Source: JAFKFH01 sp017307375 (GTDB taxonomy: Bacteria; Pseudomonadota; Alphaproteobacteria; Ferrovibrionales; Ferrovibrionaceae). From it: a DNA stretch of 64,000 nt. Positions 18,364 through 27,231 of the stretch are shown here, one piece after another. The notes under the pieces are model-generated. The model was given only the letters and a program-made list of their open reading frames with translations. It had not been told where the DNA came from and did not search any database. The DNA lies in NCBI GenBank assembly GCA_965229335.1, contig OZ245874.1:2542001-2606000 (forward strand), read 5' to 3'. Each line of letters begins with the position of its first letter. Position 1 is the first letter of the stretch. The translations under genes and the position numbers were made by a program.

Positions 18364-19665
18364 ATGAGCACCGATGCCGTCGCCATCATAGGCTTCGTTT
18401 CCCTGTTCGTGATGATGCTGCTGCGTGTGCCGGTCGGCATGGCGATGGGCCTCGTCGGCGTGACCGGCTTCGGTTACATCGTCGGCTGGGGCCCGGCGAT
18501 GAAGCTGATCGGCCAGACTTCGATGCGCACCGTCACCGACTACACCTTCGGCGTCATTCCGATGTTCCTGCTGATGGGGGCTTTCGTCTCCAATGCCGGC
18601 ATCAGCCGCGAACTGTTCCGGGCGGTCAACACCTTCGTCGGGCATTTCAAGGGCGGGCTGGGCATCGCCACGATCGGCGCCTGCGGCGGGTTTGCCGCAA
18701 TCTCGGGCTCGTCGGTTGCCACCGCTGCGACGTTCTCGACCGTCGCCTACCCTGAAATGCGCCGCTACGGCTATCCCCAATCGTTCGCGACGGGGGTGAT
18801 CGCCGCCGGCGGCACCCTGGGCGCGATGCTGCCGCCATCGACCGTCCTGGCGGTCTACGGCATCATCACGCAGCAGGATATCGGCAAGCTGTTCATGGCC
18901 GGCGTGCTGCCCGGCCTGCTCGCCATCACCATGTACATGATCACCATCGGGATCATCGGCCGGGTCAAGCCGGGCTTCCTGCCCGCCGGTCCGCGTGCCA
19001 CCTGGAAGGATCGTGCCGGGGCGATCCGCGACGTGTGGTCGCCGGTGCTCCTGTTCATCTTCGTAATCGGCGGGCTCTATGGCGGGCTGTTCACCCCGAC
19101 CGAGGCCGGCGGCATGGGGGCGGCGGGCGCCTTCATCATCGGCGTGCTACGCCGCCGCCTGTCGGGGCAGGGCATCAAGGCGGCGCTGTTGCAGGCGACG
19201 CGCACGGCCGCCGCGGTCTTCACGGTGCTGATCGGCGCCTTGCTGTTCGGCTATTTCCTGACGATCACGCAGACGCCGCAGAAGGTCACCGAGTTCATGA
19301 CCGGCCTGGGCATCGGACCCTACGGCGTGCTGCTGCTGATCATGGTGATGTACCTGATCCTCGGCTGCCTGATGGATGCGATGGCGATGATCATCCTGAC
19401 GGTGCCGATCATCTTCCCGGTCGTTACAGCCCTGGGTTTCGACCCGATCTGGTTCGGCGTGATCATCGTGATGACGGTCGAACTCGGCCTGATCCATCCG
19501 CCGGTCGGCATGAACGTCTTCGTCATCAAGAGCGTCGTGCCCGACGTCGACTTCACCACCATCTTCAAGGGGGTGATCCCGTTCATCGTCACCGACCTGA
19601 TCCGGCTGGCGATCCTGATCGCCTTCCCGATGATCGCGCTCTGGCTGCCCGACCGGATGAACTGA
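18364..19665 (+). CDS. TRAP transporter large permease, DctM family
   Basis: The 433-residue product has about twelve hydrophobic segments and DctM hallmarks: an early PVGMAMGLVG segment, FAAISGSSVATAATFSTVAYPEM, GTLGAMLPPSTVLAVYG, and the late HPPVGMNVFVIKS segment. It is the ion-coupled translocation subunit of this TRAP system. It directly follows DctQ and is probably the last gene of the marR-iorAB-TRAP stretch. Confidence 0.92.
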   Translation: MSTDAVAIIGFVSLFVMMLLRVPVGMAMGLVGVTGFGYIVGWGPAMKLIGQTSMRTVTDYTFGVIPMFLLMGAFVSNAGISRELFRAVNTFVGHFKGGLGIATIGACGGFAAISGSSVATAATFSTVAYPEMRRYGYPQSFATGVIAAGGTLGAMLPPSTVLAVYGIITQQDIGKLFMAGVLPGLLAITMYMITIGIIGRVKPGFLPAGPRATWKDRAGAIRDVWSPVLLFIFVIGGLYGGLFTPTEAGGMGAAGAFIIGVLRRRLSGQGIKAALLQATRTAAAVFTVLIGALLFGYFLTITQTPQKVTEFMTGLGIGPYGVLLLIMVMYLILGCLMDAMAMIILTVPIIFPVVTALGFDPIWFGVIIVMTVELGLIHPPVGMNVFVIKSVVPDVDFTTIFKGVIPFIVTDLIRLAILIAFPMIALWLPDRMN

Positions 19666-19668
19666 GCG

Positions 19669-20511
19669 CTAGTCCCAGACCGGCGCCCAGCCGGCCGGGT
19701 CGGTGTCGCGGCCCCGGGGATGGGCCAGGCTGGCGATCCGCGTCATTTCCTCGGGCGCCAGCGCGAAGTCGTGGATGCCGAAGTTTTCGGCGAGCCTGCC
19801 TTCGCGGGAAGAACGCGGAATGGCGATGACGTCGGGCTGCTGGACCAGCCAGCGCAGGCCGACCTGGGCCGGGGTGCGGTTATGCGCCCTGGCGATCGCC
19901 CGGATCGTCGCATCCTCGGCGATGCGGCCACGGGCCAGCGGACTGTAGGCGGTCAGCGACATGCCGTGCCGGCGGCAGGCGGCCAGGACCTTGGACTGGT
20001 CGAGATAGGGGTGATACTCGACCTGATTGGTCACGATCGGCTCGGGGCAGGCGGCGACAGCCTCCTCGATCAGCTTCGTGGTGAAATTCGAGACCCCGAT
20101 ATGACGGATCAGGCCGCGCCGTTTCAGCGCGGCGAAGGCGCCCAGCGTCTCCTTCAGCGGGATCGACGCATTCGGCCAGTGGACCAGCAGCAGGTCGAGA
20201 TAGCCGATATCGAGTTCGCGCAGTGACGCCTCGGCCTCGCGCCTGACGTCGTCGGCCTTGAGGGCGCCGGGCGGGATCTTCGAGGTGACGAAGATCTGCT
20301 CGCGCGGCACCCCGGAGGCGCGGATGCCGCGGCCCACGGCGACCTCGTTCTCGTAGAGCCGCGCCGTATCGATATGCCGGACGCCCAGGCGCAGCGACGC
20401 CTCGGTCATCCCGGCAGCGACGTCGTCGCGCAGCCGCCAGGTGCCCAGGCCGAAATCGGGAATGGCCGCACCGTTGCACGCGACCAGCGGGGCGGGAATC
20501 ATCGCCGCCAT
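19669..20511 (-). CDS. Aldo/keto reductase
   Basis: The protein has 280 residues, the usual AKR size. The catalytic tetrad is Asp48, Tyr53, Lys78 and His111, with the VSNFTTKLI strand and an IPRSSREGRLAEN cofactor-phosphate loop near the C-terminus. It should reduce aldehydes or ketones with NADPH in the cytoplasm. It follows the DUF3237 gene after three bases, so the two are co-transcribed, divergently from the LysR gene. It converges on the TRAP operon. The substrate is unknown. Confidence 0.85.
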   Translation of the reverse strand: MAAMIPAPLVACNGAAIPDFGLGTWRLRDDVAAGMTEASLRLGVRHIDTARLYENEVAVGRGIRASGVPREQIFVTSKIPPGALKADDVRREAEASLRELDIGYLDLLLVHWPNASIPLKETLGAFAALKRRGLIRHIGVSNFTTKLIEEAVAACPEPIVTNQVEYHPYLDQSKVLAACRRHGMSLTAYSPLARGRIAEDATIRAIARAHNRTPAQVGLRWLVQQPDVIAIPRSSREGRLAENFGIHDFALAPEEMTRIASLAHPRGRDTDPAGWAPVWD

Positions 20512-20514
20512 CGC

Positions 20515-20988
20515 TCAGGTAACCGCATAGACGCGCAGCAGCACGGCGTCGGCGAGGCGCTGGCCCTGCGCGACGAAGAGGCTGCGGGTCAGCCAGTCAT
20601 GCGGACCGGACGCGACTTCGAAGACCGGTGCGGCCCGGAAATAATAGGTGGTGGGATCGACCGTCTCACCCGCGGCGAGCCTGGCGATCACCTCGGGCGG
20701 CCCATGACGCATGCCGACATTGCGGATATAGATCAGCGTACCGTCGGCGGCTTCGAGGGTATAGAGCGCCTCGACGACGGCGACGCCGTCCGCCCGGATC
20801 AGCTGCCAGTCGGCGCCGCCGGGTACGATACGGCCCGCGATGCGCGGGCCGTCGAACCGTCCCCCCAGGATCGGTATGACCCGGCGGCGGCCCAGCGCGA
20901 CCTGGCCCATTTCCTGTGGCGTACCGATCTCGATCCGGGCGGCGAAGACGAATTCGAGCGAGGGTGCTGGTGTCTCGGCGGCGATCAT
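20515..20988 (-). CDS. DUF3237-family protein
   Basis: The product has 157 residues and matches the DUF3237 family by its N-terminal LEFVFAARIEIG, the VIPILGGRFDGPRIAGRIVPGGADW block, and the TTYYFRAAPVFE segment. The family has a beta-barrel fold and no confirmed general function, though it is often found with catabolic oxidoreductases. A GGGGAAAGAG ribosome site lies upstream of the ATG. It is the first gene of a two-gene unit with the aldo/keto reductase, divergent from the LysR regulator across an 87-base gap that probably holds both promoters. Confidence 0.8.
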   Translation of the reverse strand: MIAAETPAPSLEFVFAARIEIGTPQEMGQVALGRRRVIPILGGRFDGPRIAGRIVPGGADWQLIRADGVAVVEALYTLEAADGTLIYIRNVGMRHGPPEVIARLAAGETVDPTTYYFRAAPVFEVASGPHDWLTRSLFVAQGQRLADAVLLRVYAVT

Positions 20989-21075
20989 TGCTCTTTCCCC
21001 GTGGCTTCCGGGACAAGTCTAGCCGGAAAGCCGGGCCTGGCGTAAGGTCGGGCAACAAAGGGGGGGACCGTCGGA

Positions 21076-22047
21076 ATGGATCGCTTTCTCAGCATCCAGG
21101 CTTTCGTCAGGGTGGCAGAGAAGGAAAGCTTTGCCGAGGCGGCGCGCCATCTCGGCGTGGCGAAGTCGGTGGTGACCCAGCGCGTCAAGCAGCTCGAGGA
21201 ATTCATCGACGCGCCGCTGTTCCACCGGACCACGCGCTCGGTCAAGCTGTCGGAGATCGGCGCGGCCTATTTCAAGGAGTGTGCGGAACTGGTCGCGCGC
21301 CTCGACGGCCTGACCGACCAGATGCGCGACGTCAAGGGCACGCCGAAAGGCACGCTGCGCCTGCATGTCCTGCCCGGATTCGCGCTGGGACACCTGTCCC
21401 TGGTGCTGCGCGAATACCAGGAGCAATACCCCGACATCATGCTCGACATCGTGGTCAACGATCGCGTCGTCGATCCGGTCGAAGAGGGCTACGACGTCGC
21501 GCTGCAGATCTTCGACCCCGCCCTCGACGTGCTGGTGGCCGCGCGGCTGTTTCCGATCCGCCGGCTGTTCCTCGCCTCGCCCGAATATGTCGCGCGCAAC
21601 GGCATGCCGCGGCGGCCGGAGGAATTGTTGCGCCACCGCGTCGGCGTCTATGCCCGCTATCCCACCCGCGACCATTGGCAGTTCTGGCGCGGCAAGCAGA
21701 AGATCGAAATCGACCTGCCGGCCAATCTGCGGTCGAACAGCGTGCATCTGCTCAAGGAATACGCGCTGTCGGGCGCCGGCGTCGTGTGCATCCCGACGAT
21801 CGCAGCGTCCGACGACATCGTCGCCGGGCGGCTCACCCCCGTCCTCTACGGCTATCGCTTGTCGTCCTACTGGCTGACCGCGGTCTATCCCGAGACCCAT
21901 CGCTATACGCTGAAGGTTCGCCTGTTCGTCGACTTCATCCAGAAGAAGTTCCGCGGCGAGCCCCATTGGGACCGGGTGCTGATCACCAACGGCTTCCTGC
22001 CGCACGACGACGTCGTCACCGACCAGGCGCCACGGCGCCGGGGTTGA
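21076..22047 (+). CDS. LysR-family transcriptional regulator
   Basis: The product has 323 residues with an N-terminal LysR helix-turn-helix (residues about 3-60: SFAEAARHLGVAKSVVTQRV) and a C-terminal periplasmic-binding-protein-like effector domain. It lies 124 bases upstream of the hydroquinone dioxygenase genes on the same strand and divergent from the DUF3237/AKR pair. It could control either unit; LysR regulators of hydroquinone pathways are well known. Repeats and a hairpin lie between it and pnpC. Confidence 0.88.
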   Translation: MDRFLSIQAFVRVAEKESFAEAARHLGVAKSVVTQRVKQLEEFIDAPLFHRTTRSVKLSEIGAAYFKECAELVARLDGLTDQMRDVKGTPKGTLRLHVLPGFALGHLSLVLREYQEQYPDIMLDIVVNDRVVDPVEEGYDVALQIFDPALDVLVAARLFPIRRLFLASPEYVARNGMPRRPEELLRHRVGVYARYPTRDHWQFWRGKQKIEIDLPANLRSNSVHLLKEYALSGAGVVCIPTIAASDDIVAGRLTPVLYGYRLSSYWLTAVYPETHRYTLKVRLFVDFIQKKFRGEPHWDRVLITNGFLPHDDVVTDQAPRRRG

Positions 22048-22068
22048 CAGGTCGCTGACGCGCGCCGT

Positions 22069-22132
22069 CGGATTGTTCGCGATCCCCGAACGACGGGTTC
22101 GGGGATTGCCGGATTGTTGGGAAATCGCGATC
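22069..22132. promoter_or_regulatory. Repeats and inverted repeat in the LysR-pnpC intergenic region
   Basis: A direct repeat CGGATTGTT occurs at 22069-22077 and 22110-22118, 41 bases apart, and each copy is followed by GCGATC (22079-22084 and 22127-22132). Between them, ATCCCCGAAC (22082-22091) and GTTCGGGGAT (22097-22106) form a perfect 10-bp inverted repeat with a five-base loop. The spacing of about four helical turns fits a LysR tetramer binding two sites, and the hairpin could act as an attenuator. Both roles are inference. Confidence 0.5.
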
Positions 22133-22171
22133 TCCGTACCCTTCCCGTCAACAAAACGGGAGGAAGTCAGG

Positions 22172-22663
22172 ATGAGCCACGCGCCCACCTTCTTCGGCTC
22201 GCTGTCCGACTACCAGAAGGGCAGCGTCGAAATCGTCACCGGCGACGCCAGGCACTACGTCTTTTCCAACATCTTCGAGGTGGCGACCAGATCGGCGCCC
22301 TATGAGCGCGTCGTCGTCGCCAAGAACCTCGACTATGTCCAGGAGGTGATGCGGGCCGAAGGCATCTCGCCCTGGTTTGCCTGCGGGCATGACGAGTTCG
22401 CGGTCTGCATGGACGGCGAGATCACGATCGAGTTCATCAAGCTGGACCGCCCGCCCGCCGAGGCCCACCCCGGCGCGGTGCTGGCCGGCGACGCCCCCCA
22501 GGGCCGCCGCATGGGGCGCATCCGCCTGAAGCGCGGTCACCAGGCCTTGCTGCCGGCGGGCAGCGCCTATCGCTTCGAGGCGATCAAGCTCGGCGTGATC
22601 ATGCAGCAGACCATGCTGGGCGATCTGAGCGTCCAGAAGTGGCGCGAGATCTGCCTGCACTGA
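22172..22663 (+). CDS. pnpC: Hydroquinone 1,2-dioxygenase small subunit (PnpC/HapC type)
   Basis: This 163-residue protein resembles the small, cupin-like subunit of the two-component hydroquinone dioxygenase (about 18 kDa in known systems). Conserved stretches include HYVFSNIFEVATRSAP, SPWFACGHDEFAVCMDGE and RGHQALLPAGSAYRFEA. With the large subunit it opens hydroquinone to 4-hydroxymuconic semialdehyde. The ATG at 22172 has CGGGAGG about nine bases upstream; the frame is open further upstream but runs through the intergenic repeats. The large-subunit gene follows after 18 bases. Confidence 0.87.
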   Translation: MSHAPTFFGSLSDYQKGSVEIVTGDARHYVFSNIFEVATRSAPYERVVVAKNLDYVQEVMRAEGISPWFACGHDEFAVCMDGEITIEFIKLDRPPAEAHPGAVLAGDAPQGRRMGRIRLKRGHQALLPAGSAYRFEAIKLGVIMQQTMLGDLSVQKWREICLH

Positions 22664-22681
22664 CGGGAGAGGAATGAAGCC

Positions 22682-23671
22682 ATGTCCGCAGCTCTTGCCC
22701 AGGTCGTCGCGACCGAGCCGAGCAACCTGAACGGCTATCGCCGCTTCACCCTCGGCCAGTTCGAACTGTCGCGCGACGAATACTTCGTCACCATCCGCTG
22801 GCCCGCGAAGGGCCAGACCCGGTCGCACCAGATGCCTGCCGATGCGTTCCTGCGCGCGATGATGCGCGATGTCGCCTGGGGCTTCTTCTACGGCTGGGTC
22901 AATTTCGACCATGTCATCGGCACCCGCAACCATTACGGCCAGGTCGACTTCTACGCCGGCACCTTCAACGGCGTGATGTCGGAGGCCGGGGTCGACTATA
23001 CCGAGCGTTTCGACACGCCGATCATCATGGCAACGTTCAAGGCGATCCTGCGCGACTGGGTAAACGAGGGCTTCGACCCGTTCGCCGCCCCGGTCGAGAC
23101 CGGTAGCGCCTTCGGCGTCAAGCAGGGCGAGAACATCGAGGCGATCGAGCGCACGCGCATCGCGACAAAGCGCATGCCCGGCCTGCCCGGCGATTCGCCG
23201 CTGCGCGACGACATGCCGGTCAATCGCGCCTTCGCCGACGTGCCGCAGGACGAGCCGGAGATCGAGGCCGAGCCGGGCTTCCGCGACCAGTTGCACGCCT
23301 TCAATCTGTTCAAGTACCTCAGCCGCTCCGACGTGACCTGGAATCCGTCGGTGACGGCGGTGTGCAAGGCGTCGCTGGCCTGCCCGACGACCGAGGAATA
23401 CATTCTGCCGGTCTTCCACGGCAACGATCGGGTCGAATGGTTCATCCAGCTGTCCGACGAGATCGTCTGGGACGTCGCCGACAAGAATACCGGGGCGCCG
23501 CGCGCCCGGGTGACGATGCGGGCCGGCGACGTTGCCGCCATGCCGGCCGATATCCGCCACCAGGGCTATTCGACCAAGCGTTCGATGCTCTATGTCTGGG
23601 AGAACGTCACTCCGGACCTGCCGCAGCGTTACGAGCGCGGTGAACTGCCGCCCTATCCGGTCGAATTCTAG
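22682..23671 (+). CDS. pnpD: Hydroquinone 1,2-dioxygenase large, iron-binding subunit (PnpD/HapD type)
   Basis: The product has 329 residues, close to the 38-kDa large subunit of known PnpCD/HapCD enzymes. It holds the metal site HGNDRVE, giving His246, Asn248 and Glu252, and a fourth ligand His293 in IRHQG. The spacing of these four residues is the same as the iron ligands reported for PnpD (His256, Asn258, Glu262, His303), which I take from memory. The enzyme is an Fe(II) extradiol-type ring-cleaving dioxygenase acting on para-dihydroxybenzenes. It lies between pnpC and the semialdehyde dehydrogenase gene. Substituted hydroquinones are possible substrates. Confidence 0.9.
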   Translation: MSAALAQVVATEPSNLNGYRRFTLGQFELSRDEYFVTIRWPAKGQTRSHQMPADAFLRAMMRDVAWGFFYGWVNFDHVIGTRNHYGQVDFYAGTFNGVMSEAGVDYTERFDTPIIMATFKAILRDWVNEGFDPFAAPVETGSAFGVKQGENIEAIERTRIATKRMPGLPGDSPLRDDMPVNRAFADVPQDEPEIEAEPGFRDQLHAFNLFKYLSRSDVTWNPSVTAVCKASLACPTTEEYILPVFHGNDRVEWFIQLSDEIVWDVADKNTGAPRARVTMRAGDVAAMPADIRHQGYSTKRSMLYVWENVTPDLPQRYERGELPPYPVEF

Positions 23672-23687
23672 CACCAGGAGCTTAGTC

Positions 23688-25202
23688 ATGGCCGAACCGG
23701 CAACCGGGGGGAGGGTCGCTCCCCCCGCCAGGGAAGATTTGCGCCGCCAGCTGTTCATCGACGGTGATTTCGTCGACGCTGCCGACGGCGCCGCGATCGA
23801 CGTGCTGTCGCCGCACGACAACAGCCTGATCACCCGCATCGCCGAGGCGGGTGCCGCCGATGTCGACCGCGCGGTCGCGGCGGCGGGGCGCGCGTTCCCG
23901 GCCTGGTCGGCGATGGCGGCAGCCGATCGGGGCCGCCTGCTGCTGAAGCTCGCCGATGCGATCGAAGCCAATGCCGAGCGGCTGGCCCGGCTCGAATCGT
24001 TCGATACCGGCCATCCGATCCGCGATTCGCGTTTCCTCGACGTGCCGCGCACCGCGGCCTGCTTTCGCTACTTCGGCGGGATGGCCGACAAGCACCAGGG
24101 GACGGTCGTCCCGGTCGAGGCGGGGTTCCTGAACTATGTCGACCGGGCGCCGCTCGGCGTCGTCGGCCAGATCGTGCCCTGGAACTTCCCGCTGATGTTC
24201 ACCAGCTGGAAAATGGGGCCGGCGCTGGCCGCGGGCAATACCGTGGTGCTGAAGCCGTCCGAGATCACGCCGCTGTCGACGCTCGCCATTGCCGAACTGA
24301 TGGCCGAGGTCGGTTTCCCCCGGGGGGTCGTCAACATCGTTCCGGGCTATGGTCATATCGCCGGGCAGCGCCTTGCCGAACATCCGGACGTCGCCAAGAT
24401 CGCCTTCACCGGCTCGACCGCCACCGGCCGCCGGATCGTCGCCGCCTCGCAGGGCAACCTGAAGCGCGTGCAGCTCGAACTCGGCGGCAAGGGGGCCAAC
24501 ATCGTTTTCGCCGACGCCGATATCGGCGCGGCGGTGAACGGCGCGGCCTGGGCGATCTTCCACAACCAGGGCCAGGCTTGCATCGCCGGCTCGCGGCTGA
24601 TCCTGCACCGCTCGATCGCGGCCGAATTCCTCGATCGCTTCATCGCGCTCGCCCGTTCGATCCGGGTCGGCGATCCGCTCGACCCGGCGACCGAGATGGG
24701 GCCCCTGACCTCGACGCTGCATCGCGATCGGGTGATGGCCTATGTTCGGACCGCGGTCGAGCAGGGCGGCGACATCCTCGCCGGCGGCATGGCGCCGGCC
24801 GATCCGGCGCTGGCGGCAGGGTGCTACGTGCTGCCGACGGTGGTGCGGGCCAAGCCGTCGGACCGCGTCGCGCAGGAGGAGGTGTTCGGCCCCTTCGTCA
24901 CCGTCCTGACCTTCGAGACCGACGACGAGGCGCTCGCGATCGCCAACGGCACCGACTACGGCCTGGGATCCGGTCTGTGGACCCGGGATCTCGCCCGTGC
25001 TCATCGGATGGCCCGCGGCATCCGCGCCGGCATGTGCTGGATCAATTGCTACAAGCGGGTCAATCCGGGCTCGCCCTTCGGCGGCGTCGGCCAGTCGGGC
25101 TATGGCCGCGAAATGGGGTTCGAGGCAATGCGCGACTACACCGAGGCCCGATCGGTCTGGGTCAATGTCGATGCTCAGATCCCGCCGTTCTATCGGCGGT
25201 GA
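23688..25202 (+). CDS. Aldehyde dehydrogenase, probable 4-hydroxymuconic semialdehyde dehydrogenase
   Basis: The enzyme has 504 residues with ALDH landmarks: PWNFPL (164-169), TGSTATGR, the general base Glu265 in ELGGK, and nucleophile Cys298 in NQGQACIAGSR. It lies 16 bases after the dioxygenase large-subunit gene, with CCAGGAG seven bases before the ATG at 23688. In PnpCD pathways the next step is NAD-dependent oxidation of 4-hydroxymuconic semialdehyde to maleylacetate, so this is the expected enzyme. The specificity is inferred from context; ALDH sequence alone would allow others. Confidence 0.85.
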   Translation: MAEPATGGRVAPPAREDLRRQLFIDGDFVDAADGAAIDVLSPHDNSLITRIAEAGAADVDRAVAAAGRAFPAWSAMAAADRGRLLLKLADAIEANAERLARLESFDTGHPIRDSRFLDVPRTAACFRYFGGMADKHQGTVVPVEAGFLNYVDRAPLGVVGQIVPWNFPLMFTSWKMGPALAAGNTVVLKPSEITPLSTLAIAELMAEVGFPRGVVNIVPGYGHIAGQRLAEHPDVAKIAFTGSTATGRRIVAASQGNLKRVQLELGGKGANIVFADADIGAAVNGAAWAIFHNQGQACIAGSRLILHRSIAAEFLDRFIALARSIRVGDPLDPATEMGPLTSTLHRDRVMAYVRTAVEQGGDILAGGMAPADPALAAGCYVLPTVVRAKPSDRVAQEEVFGPFVTVLTFETDDEALAIANGTDYGLGSGLWTRDLARAHRMARGIRAGMCWINCYKRVNPGSPFGGVGQSGYGREMGFEAMRDYTEARSVWVNVDAQIPPFYRR

Positions 25203-25231
25203 AACTTCAAAAAGAAACGGGAGGGAAGATC

Positions 25232-26509
25232 ATGGCCAGGAAAATCGGACGGCGCCGTCTGCTGCAGGCGGCGGCAGCGGTGGGAACGGCGGGTTGGACG
25301 ACAGGCTTGTTCGCGCAGTCGACCCGCACCATCAAGATCGGTCTCGTCACCCCGCGCACCGGCCCGCTGGCGCTGTTCGCGGAAACCGACGTGTTCGTCG
25401 TCGGGCAGATGCGCAAGCTGTGGGCCAAGGGGCTCGAGATCGGCGGCAAGGCTTTCCCTGTCGAGATCGTCATCAAGGACAGCGCGTCGAATCCGGCGCG
25501 CGCCGCCGACGTCGCCGCCGACCTGATCCTGAAGGACAAGGTCGACCTCATCCTCGTCTCCTCGACCCCGGAAACCACCAACCCGGTGGCCGATCAATGC
25601 GAGCTGGAACGCAAGCCCTGCATCTCGACGGTCGCGCCCTGGCAGCCCTGGTTCTTCGGCCGCGGCGCGAAGCCCGACAAGGGCTTCGACTGGACCTATC
25701 ATTTCTTCTGGGGCCTCGAGGACATCATCGGCACGTTCACCTCGATGTGGAACAGCCTGCCCACCAACAAGGTGGTCGGTGGCCTGTTCCCCAATGACGG
25801 CGACGGCAATGCCTGGGGCGATGCCGCGCTCGGCTTTCCGCCCGTCCTGGCGAAGGCGGGCTATCAGATGGTCGATCCCGGCCGCTACCAGAACCTCACC
25901 GCCGATTTTTCGGCGCAGATCCAGCGGTTCCGGGATGGCCGGGTCGAGATCCTGACCGGCGTGCCGATCCCGCCCGATTTCACCACGTTCTGGAACCAGG
26001 CCGCGCAGAAGGGCTTCCGGCCCAAGATTGCCAGTGTCGGCAAGGCGCTGTTGTTTCCGGCCGCGGTCGAGGCGCTGGGCGACAACGGCGACGGCCTGTC
26101 GACCGAGGTGTGGTGGACCCCGAACCATCCGTTCAAGTCGACGTTGAGCGGCCAGACCGCGCGCGAGCTGGCCGACAGCTACGAGGCCGAGACGCGCAAG
26201 CAATGGACCCAGCCGCTGGGCTTCGCCCACGCCCTGTTCGAGGTGGCGGCGGCGGCCCTGAAGAAGGCCGGGGATGTCGGCCAGGCGGCCGCGATCCGCG
26301 ATGCCATCGCCGCGACTGCGGTCGACACCATCGTCGGTCCGGTCGCCTGGGGCAAGGGGCCGGTCCGCAACGTGGCCAAGACGCCGCTGGTCGGCGGGCA
26401 GTGGCGGCGCACGGCGGCAGGGGCGAAGTATCGCTACGATCTCGTCATCGTCGACAATTCGCAGGCCCCCGCGATCCCGGTGGCCGACACGCTGAAGCCG
26501 ATCGGCTGA
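25232..26509 (+). CDS. ABC transporter substrate-binding protein, LIV type (Tat-like signal)
   Basis: The 425-residue product begins with a twin-arginine-like signal (KIGRRRLLQAAAAVGTAGW). It then has the family start TIKIGLVTPRTGPLALFAE of branched-chain amino-acid/aromatic ABC binding proteins. It has a strong GGGAGGG ribosome site. It heads a complete LIV-type transporter set placed between the semialdehyde dehydrogenase and maleylacetate reductase genes, so the ligand is probably the aromatic substrate of the hydroquinone pathway or a precursor rather than an amino acid. The binding specificity is inferred. Confidence 0.87.
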   Translation: MARKIGRRRLLQAAAAVGTAGWTTGLFAQSTRTIKIGLVTPRTGPLALFAETDVFVVGQMRKLWAKGLEIGGKAFPVEIVIKDSASNPARAADVAADLILKDKVDLILVSSTPETTNPVADQCELERKPCISTVAPWQPWFFGRGAKPDKGFDWTYHFFWGLEDIIGTFTSMWNSLPTNKVVGGLFPNDGDGNAWGDAALGFPPVLAKAGYQMVDPGRYQNLTADFSAQIQRFRDGRVEILTGVPIPPDFTTFWNQAAQKGFRPKIASVGKALLFPAAVEALGDNGDGLSTEVWWTPNHPFKSTLSGQTARELADSYEAETRKQWTQPLGFAHALFEVAAAALKKAGDVGQAAAIRDAIAATAVDTIVGPVAWGKGPVRNVAKTPLVGGQWRRTAAGAKYRYDLVIVDNSQAPAIPVADTLKPIG

Positions 26510-27231
26510 TGTCCGCGCTGCTGCGCCTCGACCGGGTCGGGAAATCGTTCGGCGCACTGCGCGTCACCGACGATCTCTCGCTGTCGCTCGCCCCGGGCGA
26601 GGCGCTCGGCATTCTCGGCCCCAACGGCGCGGGCAAGTCGACCATGTTCAACCTGATCACCGGCCATCTGCGGCCCGATAGCGGCCGGGTGTTCTACGAC
26701 GGTCGCGACATCACCGCCCTCGATCCCTCGGCCCGCTGCCGGCAGGGCATCGGCCGCTCGTTCCAGATCCCGCATCCCTTCGTCGGCATGACCGTCTACG
26801 AGAACCTGCTGGTCGGGGCGGTGTTCGGTGGCGGCATGGCCGAGGCCGTGGCGTCGGCGCATTGCCGCGACGTGCTGCAGCGGACCGGGTTGATCGCCAA
26901 GGCCGACCGGCTGGCAGGGTCGCTGACCTTGCTCGATCGCAAGCGTCTCGAACTCGCCCGCGCGATGGCGAGCCGGCCGCGCCTGCTGCTGCTCGACGAG
27001 ATTGCAGGCGGATTGACCGACGACGAGGCGATGGCGCTGACCGACACGATCAACGACCTGCGCCGCGACGGCGTCTCCATCGTCTGGATCGAGCATGTGG
27101 TGCGCGCGCTGCTGCGCGTCGTCGACCGGCTGGTGGTGATCAATTTCGGGCGGCTGCTGCAGGAAGGCCTGCCGGACGCGGTGATGGCCTCGCGCGAAGT
27201 GCGCGAGGTCTACATGGGGATCGAGGCATGA
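26509..27231 (+). CDS. LIV-type ABC transporter ATP-binding protein (LivG-like)
   Basis: The product has 240 residues with Walker A GPNGAGKST and Walker B LLLLDEIAGGL. The signature region reads LTLLDRKRLELARAM instead of LSGGQ, a variation found in LivG-type ATPases. The ATG overlaps the stop of the binding-protein gene by one base. It forms the ATPase pair with the LivF-like protein whose gene overlaps its 3' end. Confidence 0.9.
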   Translation: MSALLRLDRVGKSFGALRVTDDLSLSLAPGEALGILGPNGAGKSTMFNLITGHLRPDSGRVFYDGRDITALDPSARCRQGIGRSFQIPHPFVGMTVYENLLVGAVFGGGMAEAVASAHCRDVLQRTGLIAKADRLAGSLTLLDRKRLELARAMASRPRLLLLDEIAGGLTDDEAMALTDTINDLRRDGVSIVWIEHVVRALLRVVDRLVVINFGRLLQEGLPDAVMASREVREVYMGIEA

